A program made the position numbers and the translations under genes. This document shows, piece by piece, positions 1-8,321 of a stretch of DNA of 28,583 bases (position 1 is its first letter; each line of letters begins with the position of its first letter). The notes beneath the pieces were generated by a model. It was not told where the DNA came from, did no database searches, and was given only the letters and a program-made list of their open reading frames with translations. The DNA is from Ramicandelaber brevisporus (Eukaryota; Kickxellomycota; Ramicandelaberales; Ramicandelaberaceae), in assembly GCA_025201865.1 (NCBI GenBank), contig MU602936.1, positions 3,203 to 31,785 on the forward strand. Direction: 5' to 3'.

Positions 1-53
1 AATAGAGTCACTATTAAGGCAATATATGAGAGATACCGCTGTTGTTGTATTGT

Positions 54-1985
54 TTATTTTGGCTGTGGCTTCTGCATTTTTCGTGTGACGTGAGCTGGCC
101 GTTTCGTCAAAGTGAGTTCGAGCAATGCGCACGACATTGCACAAAAGAATGCTATCTGCGCATCCGTTGTCTTCCCGGTTGGCACAATTGTCAATATCGA
201 CGTGTACACATTTGACTCTGGTTTGTCAAACATGATGTTCATGTATGCAATGATCTTCTCGTCCACCTTGTTTCGAATGTACAGTATAGCCTTGCGCTGG
301 TCCTTGTACGCTGCATGACCCGTCCCTGCTGTGCCGCCCTTGAGTTTCATGATTCCATCTTGTGGCATTGTAAACATTGGTTTGTCAAGGAGTTCTGGGT
401 CAATGCATGGCAGTCCATTCACCTTAAGTGAGCGAACAGCAACCTTCTCATCTGCAATGTCCAAATCCATCACTAACGTTGAACGGAGTTCGTGCCACGT
501 GTTGGTGAATGCTAACTTGCTCCTTACCGTGTCTAGTGCCAAACTCCACAATCTGGCCTGCGGTGCGTTCTCAGCCGGACCCTCTAGCATAATGTCATTA
601 GCACCTTCTGCCAACAATGAAAAGGTTCGATACATGCTGTTTGCCGGACTGTTGTCGACGCGGCGATACAGATACTGCAGCTGACCCTTGGTGTCAAAGA
701 CATCGAGAGAATGTGGTCTGAATGGTGCCGTATGTTGATTCTGGTATGCCAGCACCGGGACCGTGGTGGGTCGAACATAGAATGACACCTCGCCATCTGG
801 TACCATATATGACATGCTACCGCGTGGAAACGGATTGCCATAATACTCTGGCGGCGGTGGTAGAGGTTGAAGAGCATTCTGCTGTTGATGCTGATACTGA
901 GACTGAGTACTCTGCGGATTGTCGATTTGACCATCGCGTCTTGTGTGCAAATTCGCATTGTGGATGTCACCAAGTCTAACTGTTCGTGATGGCTCATCAA
1001 TTGTGTTTGGTCGAGTTGCAGATGATGGCAGTGAGAATTGCTCCAAGAGAGACAGCAGCATGATTCGACGCATTTCGGGGTCTTCTTCGCGACTGGCATT
1101 CAGCATGCTTTCACGGAACTCTTCTGTTGACATGTCAAATGCTCCTGACTGTTGATGCAACCCATTTCCTGCTGATGTAGACTGAATTGCACGTTGTAGT
1201 TTATTAACCAGCTTCTCATCCAATGAAGTGTCGCGGCTCAAGTCAGCAATGTAGTCAGGAAGTGTGCCTGGGCTGCTGGGTGTTTGGTGGAGCTGAGGAG
1301 CTGCTGATGCTCTGGATTCTTGTAAATTAATGCGCCGAATAGCCATATCGAGCTCAGAATCATCTACATCGGCAACTGGGAAGCCATACTCATGTCTTCT
1401 GGGAGTTGATGAAGATGAGCCATTGGTGCGGCTTGGCAAAGATGGTGCCGGCGTTGAGGGCAAGGGAGGCGCCGGTGTTGATGGCCGAGGAGGTGCCGGA
1501 GTTGGTGGCAAAGGAGGTGCTGGAGTCGATGGCAGAGGAGGCGCTCGAGTTGATGGAAGCGGAGGCGGTACAGTTCGGTTTGTCCTGACAATGCCGAACG
1601 AAGCTGCGGGTCTTGGTGGAGCAATCAGACGAAGAGTGTCGCCATTGGACCCACTGGATGCTGCTGTCGTCGTCGTGGTTGTAGTAGTGGTTGTCGTTGT
1701 TATTGTAGCTGGTGTAGATGGCATTTGCCACACTATTTGTTCGTCGCCATCCTCACTGTCGCTTCTTCCAACCGGGATATTAATTGCTGTAGCTGAAGTT
1801 GTAGTTGAAGTTACAGTTGCAGTTGCGGCAGGAACAGGAACAGAAGCAGAAGCAGGCGGAACTGTCGTTGAAGCAGCTGGACTTGCTGCAAACGAGTCAG
1901 AGTCCCAAGTCGACTGCGCGACAGCCTCCTCATATGTCGGAAGGCCAACCAAGTCAAGATCGTCGGTTTCGTTAGAAGCGGCCAT
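54..1985 (-). CDS. Proline-rich protein with (L/P)PxY motifs and a possible tubby-C-like domain
   Basis: A 643-aa reading frame with a good start context (AAATGG) and a TAA stop. The N-terminal half is low complexity: a 12-residue Thr run (96-107), then a proline-rich block (139-185) built from repeats close to PPLPSTPA. Three WW-binding-type motifs are visible: LPTY followed by EEA (15-18), LPDY (242-245) and PPEY (378-381). A well-ordered, beta-rich C-terminal region (about 425-626) ends in a hydrophobic helix-like segment (about 609-625). That layout resembles tubby-C/LURP-one/scramblase-like folds, but this is an inference from pattern and not a recognised signature. I do not recognise a named orthologue. 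The motifs suggest a ligand of a Nedd4/Rsp5-type ubiquitin ligase. It is divergent from ATG9, sharing a 333-bp intergenic region. No signal peptide is seen. Confidence 0.75.
   Translation of the reverse strand: MAASNETDDLDLVGLPTYEEAVAQSTWDSDSFAASPAASTTVPPASASVPVPAATATVTSTTTSATAINIPVGRSDSEDGDEQIVWQMPSTPATITTTTTTTTTTTTAASSGSNGDTLRLIAPPRPAASFGIVRTNRTVPPPLPSTRAPPLPSTPAPPLPPTPAPPRPSTPAPPLPSTPAPSLPSRTNGSSSSTPRRHEYGFPVADVDDSELDMAIRRINLQESRASAAPQLHQTPSSPGTLPDYIADLSRDTSLDEKLVNKLQRAIQSTSAGNGLHQQSGAFDMSTEEFRESMLNASREEDPEMRRIMLLSLLEQFSLPSSATRPNTIDEPSRTVRLGDIHNANLHTRRDGQIDNPQSTQSQYQHQQQNALQPLPPPPEYYGNPFPRGSMSYMVPDGEVSFYVRPTTVPVLAYQNQHTAPFRPHSLDVFDTKGQLQYLYRRVDNSPANSMYRTFSLLAEGANDIMLEGPAENAPQARLWSLALDTVRSKLAFTNTWHELRSTLVMDLDIADEKVAVRSLKVNGLPCIDPELLDKPMFTMPQDGIMKLKGGTAGTGHAAYKDQRKAILYIRNKVDEKIIAYMNIMFDKPESNVYTSILTIVPTGKTTDAQIAFFCAMSCALLELTLTKRPAHVTRKMQKPQPK
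1431..1571 (-). repeat. In-frame proline-rich tandem repeat (about 24-bp units)
   Basis: Imperfect 24-bp units encode roughly six copies of an octapeptide close to PPLPSTPA (residues 139-185 of the 643-aa protein). Units differ by Leu/Arg/Ser substitutions. Such blocks are typical SH3/WW ligands and are prone to copy-number change. Confidence 0.8.
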
Positions 1986-2318
1986 TTACTGGTTAAGTGT
2001 GCAAAGTGAGAGTGTGGGTATGCAGGTGCGAAGGGTGAGACAAGTGGTGGCTTGCGTAAAGACCCCGTCTTAATTCACTGCGAAAGCACACATATAGGGA
2101 ACCGCCTTGGCACAACACAACAACCACCACTAATGGGTTGTCGTTGCTGCTGCTGTTTTTATTTCTCTCCTCTGCTCTCCGCAGCTATCTTTTTGTCTTG
2201 ATGTTTTTCAGTCTGGGCTCCTCTTTGTGCACTTCACCAATTTGACTGCCACGCGCATCAGGTTTTCTTTTTTCTTTTTTCTTTTTTTCTTTGCTTTGTT
2301 TTTGTTCTTCATTAACGG
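1986..2318. promoter_or_regulatory. Divergent intergenic promoter between the (L/P)PxY-protein gene and ATG9
   Basis: These 333 bp must hold both upstream regions. The ATG9 side ends in a T/C-rich tract (about 2261-2310), common just upstream of fungal start codons. A short upstream ORF starts at the ATG at 2199 and stops after about 14 codons; whether it lies in the transcript is unknown. No clear TATA or CCAAT element is seen. Confidence 0.4.
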
Positions 2319-5300
2319 ATGTCTGCTAGGAAGATCGACCAAGCCATGTATATACCGCTGCGAACAGGCAGCAGAGGTCCAGCTGGTCGACAGGGTCTTC
2401 AGCAGCAACAACAACAACAGCAACGAACGAGTCGAGGTGATTCTTCAGATGAGTCAGACGGTGGATATCGCAGGCAGGCAGGCGTTGGACACGATGACAA
2501 ATCAGATAGTGACAATGATGGTATTTCAATCGGCCGTCAGCCGGTTGTATCACCTCAAGCACGTTTGGCTCACCAGCAGCAACTTAGAGAGCAGCAGCAG
2601 AGACGTCGATATTTGAGAGCACAAAACTCGGACTCGGATGACAATAACAATCAGCGCCAAGTGGGTCCACTGACAGAGGTGCTGCATCATAGTGAAGATG
2701 ATGACGATGACGAGGACGAGGATGCAGACTATCGGCCTCCACAGTCAATGATACTTGAGGGACCTCCACCAACTGCAGACACTCCATTCTCAATCGATGT
2801 CGAGTCGAGACAGCAGACTCAACCTCCCTCCCCTGTGGAGACTCAGCCTGAAACAGCGTTGTTGCAAAAGGCAGAGAAGACCCACTTGCCACTACCTACA
2901 TCAACAAAGCAACAACAACACCAGCAACACCACCAGCAGCAGCAGCAGCGTAGACATCAGAGTCAGCCACGTCAACAACATCAGCATCAACAGCAAACGA
3001 GGCATCAGCAGACCGGAGCTAACAATATGGGGAGATCATATGCAGCAATCCCTTCGTTTGGACAAATACTGAAGCCGCATCCAATGAATCAATCGAAGCA
3101 ACCGCAGTCTTTCATCTCTTCTAAATATCCTCGCTCATCTTTATTGGATAACCACAGACCTTCAAATAACATTAGACATCAGCAGCAGCAACAACAACAG
3201 ACTCCTGCTCTTTATCATGGATATCAGCCCACTACAACCACAACGACTACGACAACTTCTTCAGTTGCCGCCATGGCAAGACAGAATGCATCGCTTCCAT
3301 ATGGCTACGGAGATGATTCCGACTCGGACTTTGACCCGGCTGATTACACCGAGGATCCCAATGCGGCACTTGCTGGACAACTGTACGGACAGCAACAGCA
3401 GCAACGGCCATCTCGACTGTGGTCATTTGTTACTGCTGTGGGCCATTTGTTTAGTCTATTCAGCCGACGCTCTTCATCGCGACCACCTCAGCTATCGCCA
3501 CACGATAATGCAATGCTGATGTGGCACAGCCTGGGCAGCACGGATGAATTCTACCAAAATGTATATGACTATTATATTGGCAAGGGACTCCGCAATATAG
3601 TGTTGGCCCAAGTGTTGAATTTAGTTTCGCTGGCATTTGTGGCGTGTTTTGCAGTATTTCTCGCCTATGGAATTGATTATTCTTTGATTAGAACCAAGAA
3701 CCGACTGATTGACGTGATTGCTCCTGGATTCCCAGGCACATTGCCCATTGGGATCAAATTGTTTATGATTGTATTTTTACTGTTTTGGACATGGCAGCTG
3801 GTGCGAGTAGTGTATGATGCGAGACAAGTCTATCCAATGAGAGATTTCTTTGAATATGTACTGGACATTCCACGCGAGGATATTGAGACAATTGATTGGA
3901 ACATTGTTGTGCAGAAAATAACTGAATTGAGAGAAAAGGATATTGCGTCTGGCAGACAGAGCTCAGTTCAAGCAAAGAGAATCGATGCAATGGATATTAC
4001 AAACCGTATAATGAGAAAGGAGAATTACCTGATTGCATTATTCAACAGAGATTTGCTTAATTTGGCGAACCCATTCCCGATGGTTCCATTTGTTGGATCA
4101 AGAGAAACTCTGACAAAAACATTGGAGTGGAATCTGTCCTTTTGCTTATTTAATTATGTATTTGATGACAAAGGCCAACTGCGCAAGAGATTTCTTCGAG
4201 ATCATAGGCGAACAGTGCTGGCAGATGGATTGAGGCGTAGATTTATATTCATGGGAGTGATTAACTTACTATTAGCACCGTTTGTAGTTGTATTTTTATT
4301 ATTGTATTTTTTCTTCAGATATGCAGAGGAAATTTATAGAAATCCAGGTTCAGTTGGGATGCGTACCTATTCCACTTTGGCTAGATGGAAATTCAGAGGC
4401 TTCAATGAGTTGCCCCATGTATTCCAGCAAAGATTAAATAGAAGTTATGAGCCGGCTGTAAAATATCTAGAGCAATTCCCAAATGAAATGATGGCGATAT
4501 TTGCCAGATTCACCTCTCTAATCACAGGTGCATTCGCTGGAGTGCTATTGATACTGGCTGTGCTGGATCCCGATCTGTCTTTGCAGTTTGAAATTACTCC
4601 AAACAGATCTGTTTTGTTCTATATTGGATTATTTGGTGGTATTTTAGCCATGAGCAGAGGAATGATTCCAAGCGATCACGAAACATTTGATCCAGCTGGC
4701 GCATTCAATGTGATGGCTTCCTACACACTATATATGCCAACCGAATGGAGAGATCGTACCCACACTCTCTATGTTCGTGATGAAATGTCGAAGATGTTTG
4801 CCCCCAAAATATTGTTGTTTATTGATGAGCTGTTGGGCATTGTGTTTACTCCATTTATATTGCTATTCTCATTATCCAAATGCTCTGCAGAGGTTGTGGA
4901 TTTCTTCCGTGAGTTTTCCGTCCATGTCGATGGTGTTGGTTACGTCTGCAGTTTTGCCAAGTTTGACTTCAAGCGCCATGGCAACATAAAGTTCGGCGCA
5001 CCTGCTAGAGTGGACAACCAGTATTTGACTTCTAAAAATGGTAAAATGGAACAGAGTTTCCTGGCTTTCAAGGCTAATCATCCAACTTGGGAACCGCGTG
5101 ACCCTGCTGCCTCAACCTTTTTAAATCGGGCAAACCTGGCTCGATCAATGGTGTTTAACAGACCACCTACATCTGCTAGACCAACTCAGCTACCTCAGAT
5201 GCCTCAGCAACAACAACAGCTGCAGCAACCTATGATGACCAAGACAAAACTGCCTGATATTCAATCCGAGTCACCCCCACCTCATCATTATCCACAGCAG

Positions 5301-5495
5301 CACCAATCTCCAGTGTCAAACGCGGATGCGAGTCAATATGATTTGGCAAACGAGATGGGAATGTCTGTTGTCATCCCACCTACAATGGCTGGGTCAATCA
5401 TTGCACCTGACGACCAGCAACAGCCTGGCATATTCCGCACTGGTAGTGTGCTGAACCTGGTTAACCAGCTGTACGAGCAGAATCTCTTTAAATAA
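2319..5495 (+). CDS. ATG9: Autophagy-related protein 9 (Atg9), lipid scramblase
   Basis: Atg9 is the multispanning scramblase carried on vesicles that seed the phagophore; it works with Atg2 and Atg18 at the phagophore assembly site. The 1058-aa frame has the family core at about 366-920. Hydrophobic segments lie near 426-449, 478-497, 642-667, 732-750, 763-783 and 828-853. Family-typical stretches include VYDYYIGKG (415-423), NELPHVFQQRL (696-706) and CSAEVVDFFREF (855-866). The N-terminal 365 residues are disordered: Gln runs (28-35, 198-210, 288-294), an acidic patch (126-137) and a nine-Thr run (305-313). The C-terminal 130 residues are also Gln-rich. Length is at the long end for fungal Atg9 because of these tails. 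The ATG at 2319 is used; Met10 (2346) is an alternative. No intron is needed. Confidence 0.95.
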   Translation: MSARKIDQAMYIPLRTGSRGPAGRQGLQQQQQQQQRTSRGDSSDESDGGYRRQAGVGHDDKSDSDNDGISIGRQPVVSPQARLAHQQQLREQQQRRRYLRAQNSDSDDNNNQRQVGPLTEVLHHSEDDDDDEDEDADYRPPQSMILEGPPPTADTPFSIDVESRQQTQPPSPVETQPETALLQKAEKTHLPLPTSTKQQQHQQHHQQQQQRRHQSQPRQQHQHQQQTRHQQTGANNMGRSYAAIPSFGQILKPHPMNQSKQPQSFISSKYPRSSLLDNHRPSNNIRHQQQQQQQTPALYHGYQPTTTTTTTTTSSVAAMARQNASLPYGYGDDSDSDFDPADYTEDPNAALAGQLYGQQQQQRPSRLWSFVTAVGHLFSLFSRRSSSRPPQLSPHDNAMLMWHSLGSTDEFYQNVYDYYIGKGLRNIVLAQVLNLVSLAFVACFAVFLAYGIDYSLIRTKNRLIDVIAPGFPGTLPIGIKLFMIVFLLFWTWQLVRVVYDARQVYPMRDFFEYVLDIPREDIETIDWNIVVQKITELREKDIASGRQSSVQAKRIDAMDITNRIMRKENYLIALFNRDLLNLANPFPMVPFVGSRETLTKTLEWNLSFCLFNYVFDDKGQLRKRFLRDHRRTVLADGLRRRFIFMGVINLLLAPFVVVFLLLYFFFRYAEEIYRNPGSVGMRTYSTLARWKFRGFNELPHVFQQRLNRSYEPAVKYLEQFPNEMMAIFARFTSLITGAFAGVLLILAVLDPDLSLQFEITPNRSVLFYIGLFGGILAMSRGMIPSDHETFDPAGAFNVMASYTLYMPTEWRDRTHTLYVRDEMSKMFAPKILLFIDELLGIVFTPFILLFSLSKCSAEVVDFFREFSVHVDGVGYVCSFAKFDFKRHGNIKFGAPARVDNQYLTSKNGKMEQSFLAFKANHPTWEPRDPAASTFLNRANLARSMVFNRPPTSARPTQLPQMPQQQQQLQQPMMTKTKLPDIQSESPPPHHYPQQHQSPVSNADASQYDLANEMGMSVVIPPTMAGSIIAPDDQQQPGIFRTGSVLNLVNQLYEQNLFK

Positions 5496-5520
5496 CGAAA
5501 CAGCTTTATACTGTAAGCTT

Positions 5521-5526
5521 TTTATT
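5521..5526 (-). terminator. Poly(A) signal AATAAA for the eEF1B-gamma-like gene
   Basis: The plus strand reads TTTATT, so AATAAA lies on the minus strand 52 nt past the stop codon at 5578. It is in the 82-bp gap between the convergent ATG9 and GST-like genes, so their 3' ends are close or overlapping. Confidence 0.45.
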
Positions 5527-5577
5527 TAAACAAAGAAAACAATAGCTTGATAAAGCGCATTAGCATTATTCTAGTAT

Positions 5578-6237
5578 TTAAGCCTGACCAGGATAAATCG
5601 GCTCAGAATCGGTCAGAATGATGCTTGGCACAACAGCCTTGACAGCTGGGATCTGATGAATGTCCTGGAAGTAGCGGGTAACATTTGGGAATTCAGCGCG
5701 CCATTCTGGAGTCAAGAAGTGTTCAAATGGCTTCCACAGCTCCGAAAAGAAGACGACATCTGCCACCGTGAAACGATCGCCCACCAGGAACTTTTTGCCG
5801 TTACCCAGCTTCTTTTCGTACACACCTAGGAAGCGACGAGAGTCTGCCAATGCCTTCTCGATGGTGGCTGGATCATACTGGATGCGGCCCAGCACGGTTG
5901 CGCGAATTGGCAGCCACGAAGCATTAAACTCGGTGTTTGCAAGGAATAGTTCGGAAATGATCTGAGCATTTTCTTCGAGCGTCTTGCCAACGAGACCCGA
6001 CTCGGCCGGTGCAGCAGACGCGAGATAGTAAGCAATGGCATTGGAGTCGGTGAGGAACTCGCCGGTTTTGTAAATTTCGAGAGCAGGCATCTTGCCAGTG
6101 GGCAGAGTGTGGCGGTCCTCAAACTTGTAGTCGTCAATGAGGTCGAGCTTGAGACCGGCATATTCAACAACAATGCGAGCCTTGATGGCACGGAACGTGT
6201 TTGGGATTGTGTACAGACGGCCGACGGCTTGAGCCAT
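5578..6237 (-). CDS. GST-domain-only eEF1B-gamma-like protein
   Basis: The 219-aa protein matches the N-terminal glutathione-S-transferase half of translation elongation factor eEF1B gamma. It has GRLYTIPNTFR (6-16), the thioredoxin-fold segment ending DSNAIAYYLA (64-73), and a helical GST-C domain with FLVGDRFTVADVVF and EWRAEFPNVTRYF. The C-terminal EF1G domain (usually another ~160 residues after a Lys-rich linker) is absent: the stop follows soon after the GST-C domain, and ATG9 ends 82 bp further on. The start is Met at 6237 (context AAACTATGG). An upstream in-frame Met at 6411 would add 58 Thr/His/Lys-rich residues from a CA-rich leader, which looks like 5'UTR. It may be a stand-alone GST or a paralogue of full-length eEF1B gamma encoded elsewhere; the two cannot be separated here. 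Confidence 0.85.
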   Translation of the reverse strand: MAQAVGRLYTIPNTFRAIKARIVVEYAGLKLDLIDDYKFEDRHTLPTGKMPALEIYKTGEFLTDSNAIAYYLASAAPAESGLVGKTLEENAQIISELFLANTEFNASWLPIRATVLGRIQYDPATIEKALADSRRFLGVYEKKLGNGKKFLVGDRFTVADVVFFSELWKPFEHFLTPEWRAEFPNVTRYFQDIHQIPAVKAVVPSIILTDSEPIYPGQA

Positions 6238-6488
6238 AGTTTTTTGTGTTTGTGTTTGTGTTTGCTTTTGTGTTTTGTGTTTGTGAGTTGTATGCGTTCG
6301 TGTTGTGTGAGTTTTGTTTGCGAAGCTTGGGTTACTGAAGATAGACAAGAGAGAGAGAGAAGCAAGGTGGCTGGGCATTGTCGGGAGGAGTATCGCGAAC
6401 GGTTTGTCCATTTAAATTAGGACACGATGACAAATCGACCCTGGATTATGATTTGTCAGTTGTTACGGAGTTTTTGATGTTTTTTTTT

Positions 6489-6518
6489 TGACAACGGGGC
6501 GATAAGTGCCCATTGTCA
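6489..6518. repeat. Inverted repeat TGACAACGGG / CCCATTGTCA
   Basis: Two 10-bp arms with one mismatch surround a 10-bp spacer. It sits about 250 bp upstream of the GST-like start, within a group of further TGACAA/TTGTCA copies (near 6427, 6453 and 6561). It could be a dimeric transcription-factor site or a cruciform-forming element; the role is inferred only. Confidence 0.4.
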
Positions 6519-7286
6519 GGGTATCTCGTAAGCAATAGCATTATATAAGTTGATATATTTGTCAGATGATCAACTTCCTTAGTTTACTACCCCCACTTCC
6601 CATTGATGAAGTTGAATAAGAAATGGAATTAACTTTTTAAACAAAATAAAAAACAGCGCATGTAGAGAGAAGGAGTTTACCATATTGAGCTATGCTGGAA
6701 AAGGATACATACAATGTTGGTATTAATTGATAGTGGAGTTTACACATAGATACCAGGTTAGAGTTCGAGGACAAGACTGATTCTGACTGACTTCGATGCT
6801 TACCGTCACTCTTCGAAAGCCTGCCAATTGCACAAACTCCTACCTGGGTCGCTTTCCTTTTGTTCGTACATTTATAGAAAATCAATATCTGACTATTCAC
6901 TCCAGCCAGTCAGCTGCAACTTTGCTCATGAGAAGACATCATCATCATCAATTCGAATGTTCCCAGCATTTGCTGTTCTTCCCTAGTTTGAGTAGTTTCC
7001 ACGAACTGTGTCATCCGCCCTTCCCTTTCATTCTTTCGCTCTCTTTCGCTCTCTTTCGTTCTCTCTCTTTAACCAATCCAATCGTTGCCATTTTGCCCCA
7101 ATAGACCTCGAGGAACGTTGCCAGAAACGTCCTTTTGAACAACATGCAGATGACACTGATGACACTGGTGAGAACGCAATCAGAGAAATCAATGGATGTC
7201 TTAATAAAAGTCTGAGTGGAGACGTTCCACCGAGTTTTGCCTTGCTGGGAACATCAGCATGGGGGATCGAATGCTTCAAGCAAAAA

Positions 7287-7294
7287 TATATTTA
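7287..7294 (+). promoter_or_regulatory. TATA-like box TATATTTA
   Basis: An A/T element 143 bp upstream of the Met at 7430. The earlier in-frame ATG (7316) lies only 29 bp downstream of it, so it would be at or before the transcription start. This supports 7430 as the start codon. Confidence 0.35.
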
Positions 7295-7429
7295 GAGCGC
7301 TGAACTTTCGTCGTCATGCCTCCATCAGTCTCTGCCTCGAACAACAGCAACATTAATCCACCCATATTTCGCACCTATTTGACTCGTAGTTCACTCATAT
7401 CTGACTCGTATTTCACTCTGATAGCAGCG

Positions 7430-8080
7430 ATGCTTTACCTTCTTTGCCTTGTCCTATTCCTAATCCAAGCCGCATCGACCTCCGCGCAATCGTGCCGCCC
7501 TATCGCTGAAATGGTGGACACCTGCGGCAACACGGTCGCGCCAGAGAGCGACTCCTTTGCGCTCTACGAGTCTAACTCTGGCAAGTGGCTTTCAATTGGA
7601 TCTGGCTGGTGGGCTGAGCTCGGTGATACTGCTGCTTACTTCAAGTATCAGGCCATACAGTCTAAGACTGAGACAAGCTTGGGCTGCCGTATCCACAACT
7701 TTGACTATGGCTATGGCTGGTATACGTTCAAGGAGCAGCGCCGTCCGGGAGGAGCTTGGATTTTATCCAACAAGGCGAACGGCGCGTTTGGAAAATACCA
7801 CTCTAGCTTGATTTGTCAAGTTGAATCTGAACCTGGTGTCTTCTACATGGGTGCTGGCGGACTTAGCTGCGATGGACACGGCTGTGTTGGCCCGACAATG
7901 TTTAGAGCCGGCAGCGATAAGTACGTGTATGGACGAGAATGGGGTGGTGCCTTGCTCAAGTTCTATGCCATTAAGGTTCCAGATGGTTCGGTTTCTTACT
8001 CAGCCACACCACCCCAGCTGTGTGATAACGCCAAGAAGAGCTCCAAATACATTGAGGGCTCATGCGATCTCAGCAAGTAA
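7430..8080 (+). CDS. Secreted cysteine-rich protein of unknown function
   Basis: A 216-aa protein with a clear signal peptide: a hydrophobic run at 2-15 and a probable cleavage after Ala19 or Gln20. The mature part has eight cysteines (22, 32, 86, 129, 147, 152, 198, 212), enough for four disulfides, and is rich in Gly, Tyr and Trp. Segments such as SGKWLSIGSGWW (50-61) and DKYVYGREWGGALLKFYA (163-180) hint at a repetitive beta fold, possibly beta-trefoil-like; this is a guess. An upstream in-frame Met at 7316 would put 38 polar residues before the signal peptide, so 7430 is preferred. I recognise no family. Secretion is strongly supported; an effector, lectin-like or wall-associated role is speculation. 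Confidence 0.75.
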   Translation: MLYLLCLVLFLIQAASTSAQSCRPIAEMVDTCGNTVAPESDSFALYESNSGKWLSIGSGWWAELGDTAAYFKYQAIQSKTETSLGCRIHNFDYGYGWYTFKEQRRPGGAWILSNKANGAFGKYHSSLICQVESEPGVFYMGAGGLSCDGHGCVGPTMFRAGSDKYVYGREWGGALLKFYAIKVPDGSVSYSATPPQLCDNAKKSSKYIEGSCDLSK

Positions 8081-8238
8081 CCATATTAATTTTTGTTTAT
8101 TTTTTTGCTTTAGCGACTGCAATTTCAATCACCCAGTTCATCTCCTCTTGGGATTACTTTGTATGTAGCAAGCCTGGCAACATCTTTCATCAATTTGCTG
8201 CCGTATTGACACAGCACCGTGAGAACTACTGATAACTT

Positions 8239-8310
8239 GCCCGGCTAGCTCAATCGGTAGAGCGTGAGACTCTTAATCTCAAGGTTGTGGGTTCGACCCC
8301 CACGTCGGGC
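8239..8310 (+). tRNA. tRNA-Lys (anticodon CUU), intronless
   Basis: A 72-nt cloverleaf. The seven-pair acceptor stem is GCCCGGC/GTCGGGC with one G-T pair. A box: GGCTAGCTCAATCGG. The anticodon stem is TGAGA/TCTCA around loop CTCTTAA, giving CUU at positions 34-36. B box: GGTTCGACCCC (8290-8300). CCA is not encoded, as expected in a eukaryotic nucleus. Confidence 0.97.
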
Positions 8311-8317
8311 TTAATTC

Positions 8318-8321
8318 TTTT
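8318..8321 (+). terminator. RNA polymerase III terminator (T4)
   Basis: A TTTT run 8 nt past the tRNA-Lys 3' end, the usual Pol III stop signal. It also marks the start of the upstream region of the hydrolase gene at 8874. Confidence 0.6.

Larger units (their letters stand above)
6238..7429. other. Gene-poor interval (about 1.2 kb)
   Basis: No convincing coding sequence is seen; the ORFs here are short, mutually overlapping and unlike any family I know. The interval holds the CA-rich leader of the GST-like gene (6240-6300), a cluster of TGACAA/TTGTCA motifs (6427-6567), a pyrimidine-rich CTCTTTCG repeat (about 7030-7070) and a TATA-like element at 7287. Two plus-strand AATAAA sites (one near 6645, one at 7203-7208) have no gene upstream to serve. 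Confidence 0.5.

Noticed and set aside
1330-2073. 247-aa plus-strand ORF over the start of the (L/P)PxY-protein gene
   Set aside because: It is the complement of Pro- and Thr-repeat coding sequence and encodes Gly/Val repeats; the minus-strand frame explains the region better.
6238-6411. 58-residue N-terminal extension of the eEF1B-gamma-like protein
   Set aside because: It is Thr/His/Lys repeats from a CA-rich leader, whereas eEF1B-gamma proteins start right before the GRLYT-type strand.
6420-6436. 17-bp word shared with the ATG9 coding region (2487-2503)
   Set aside because: A single match of this length without flanking similarity is only marginally unlikely in 28 kb, and nothing else links the two sites.
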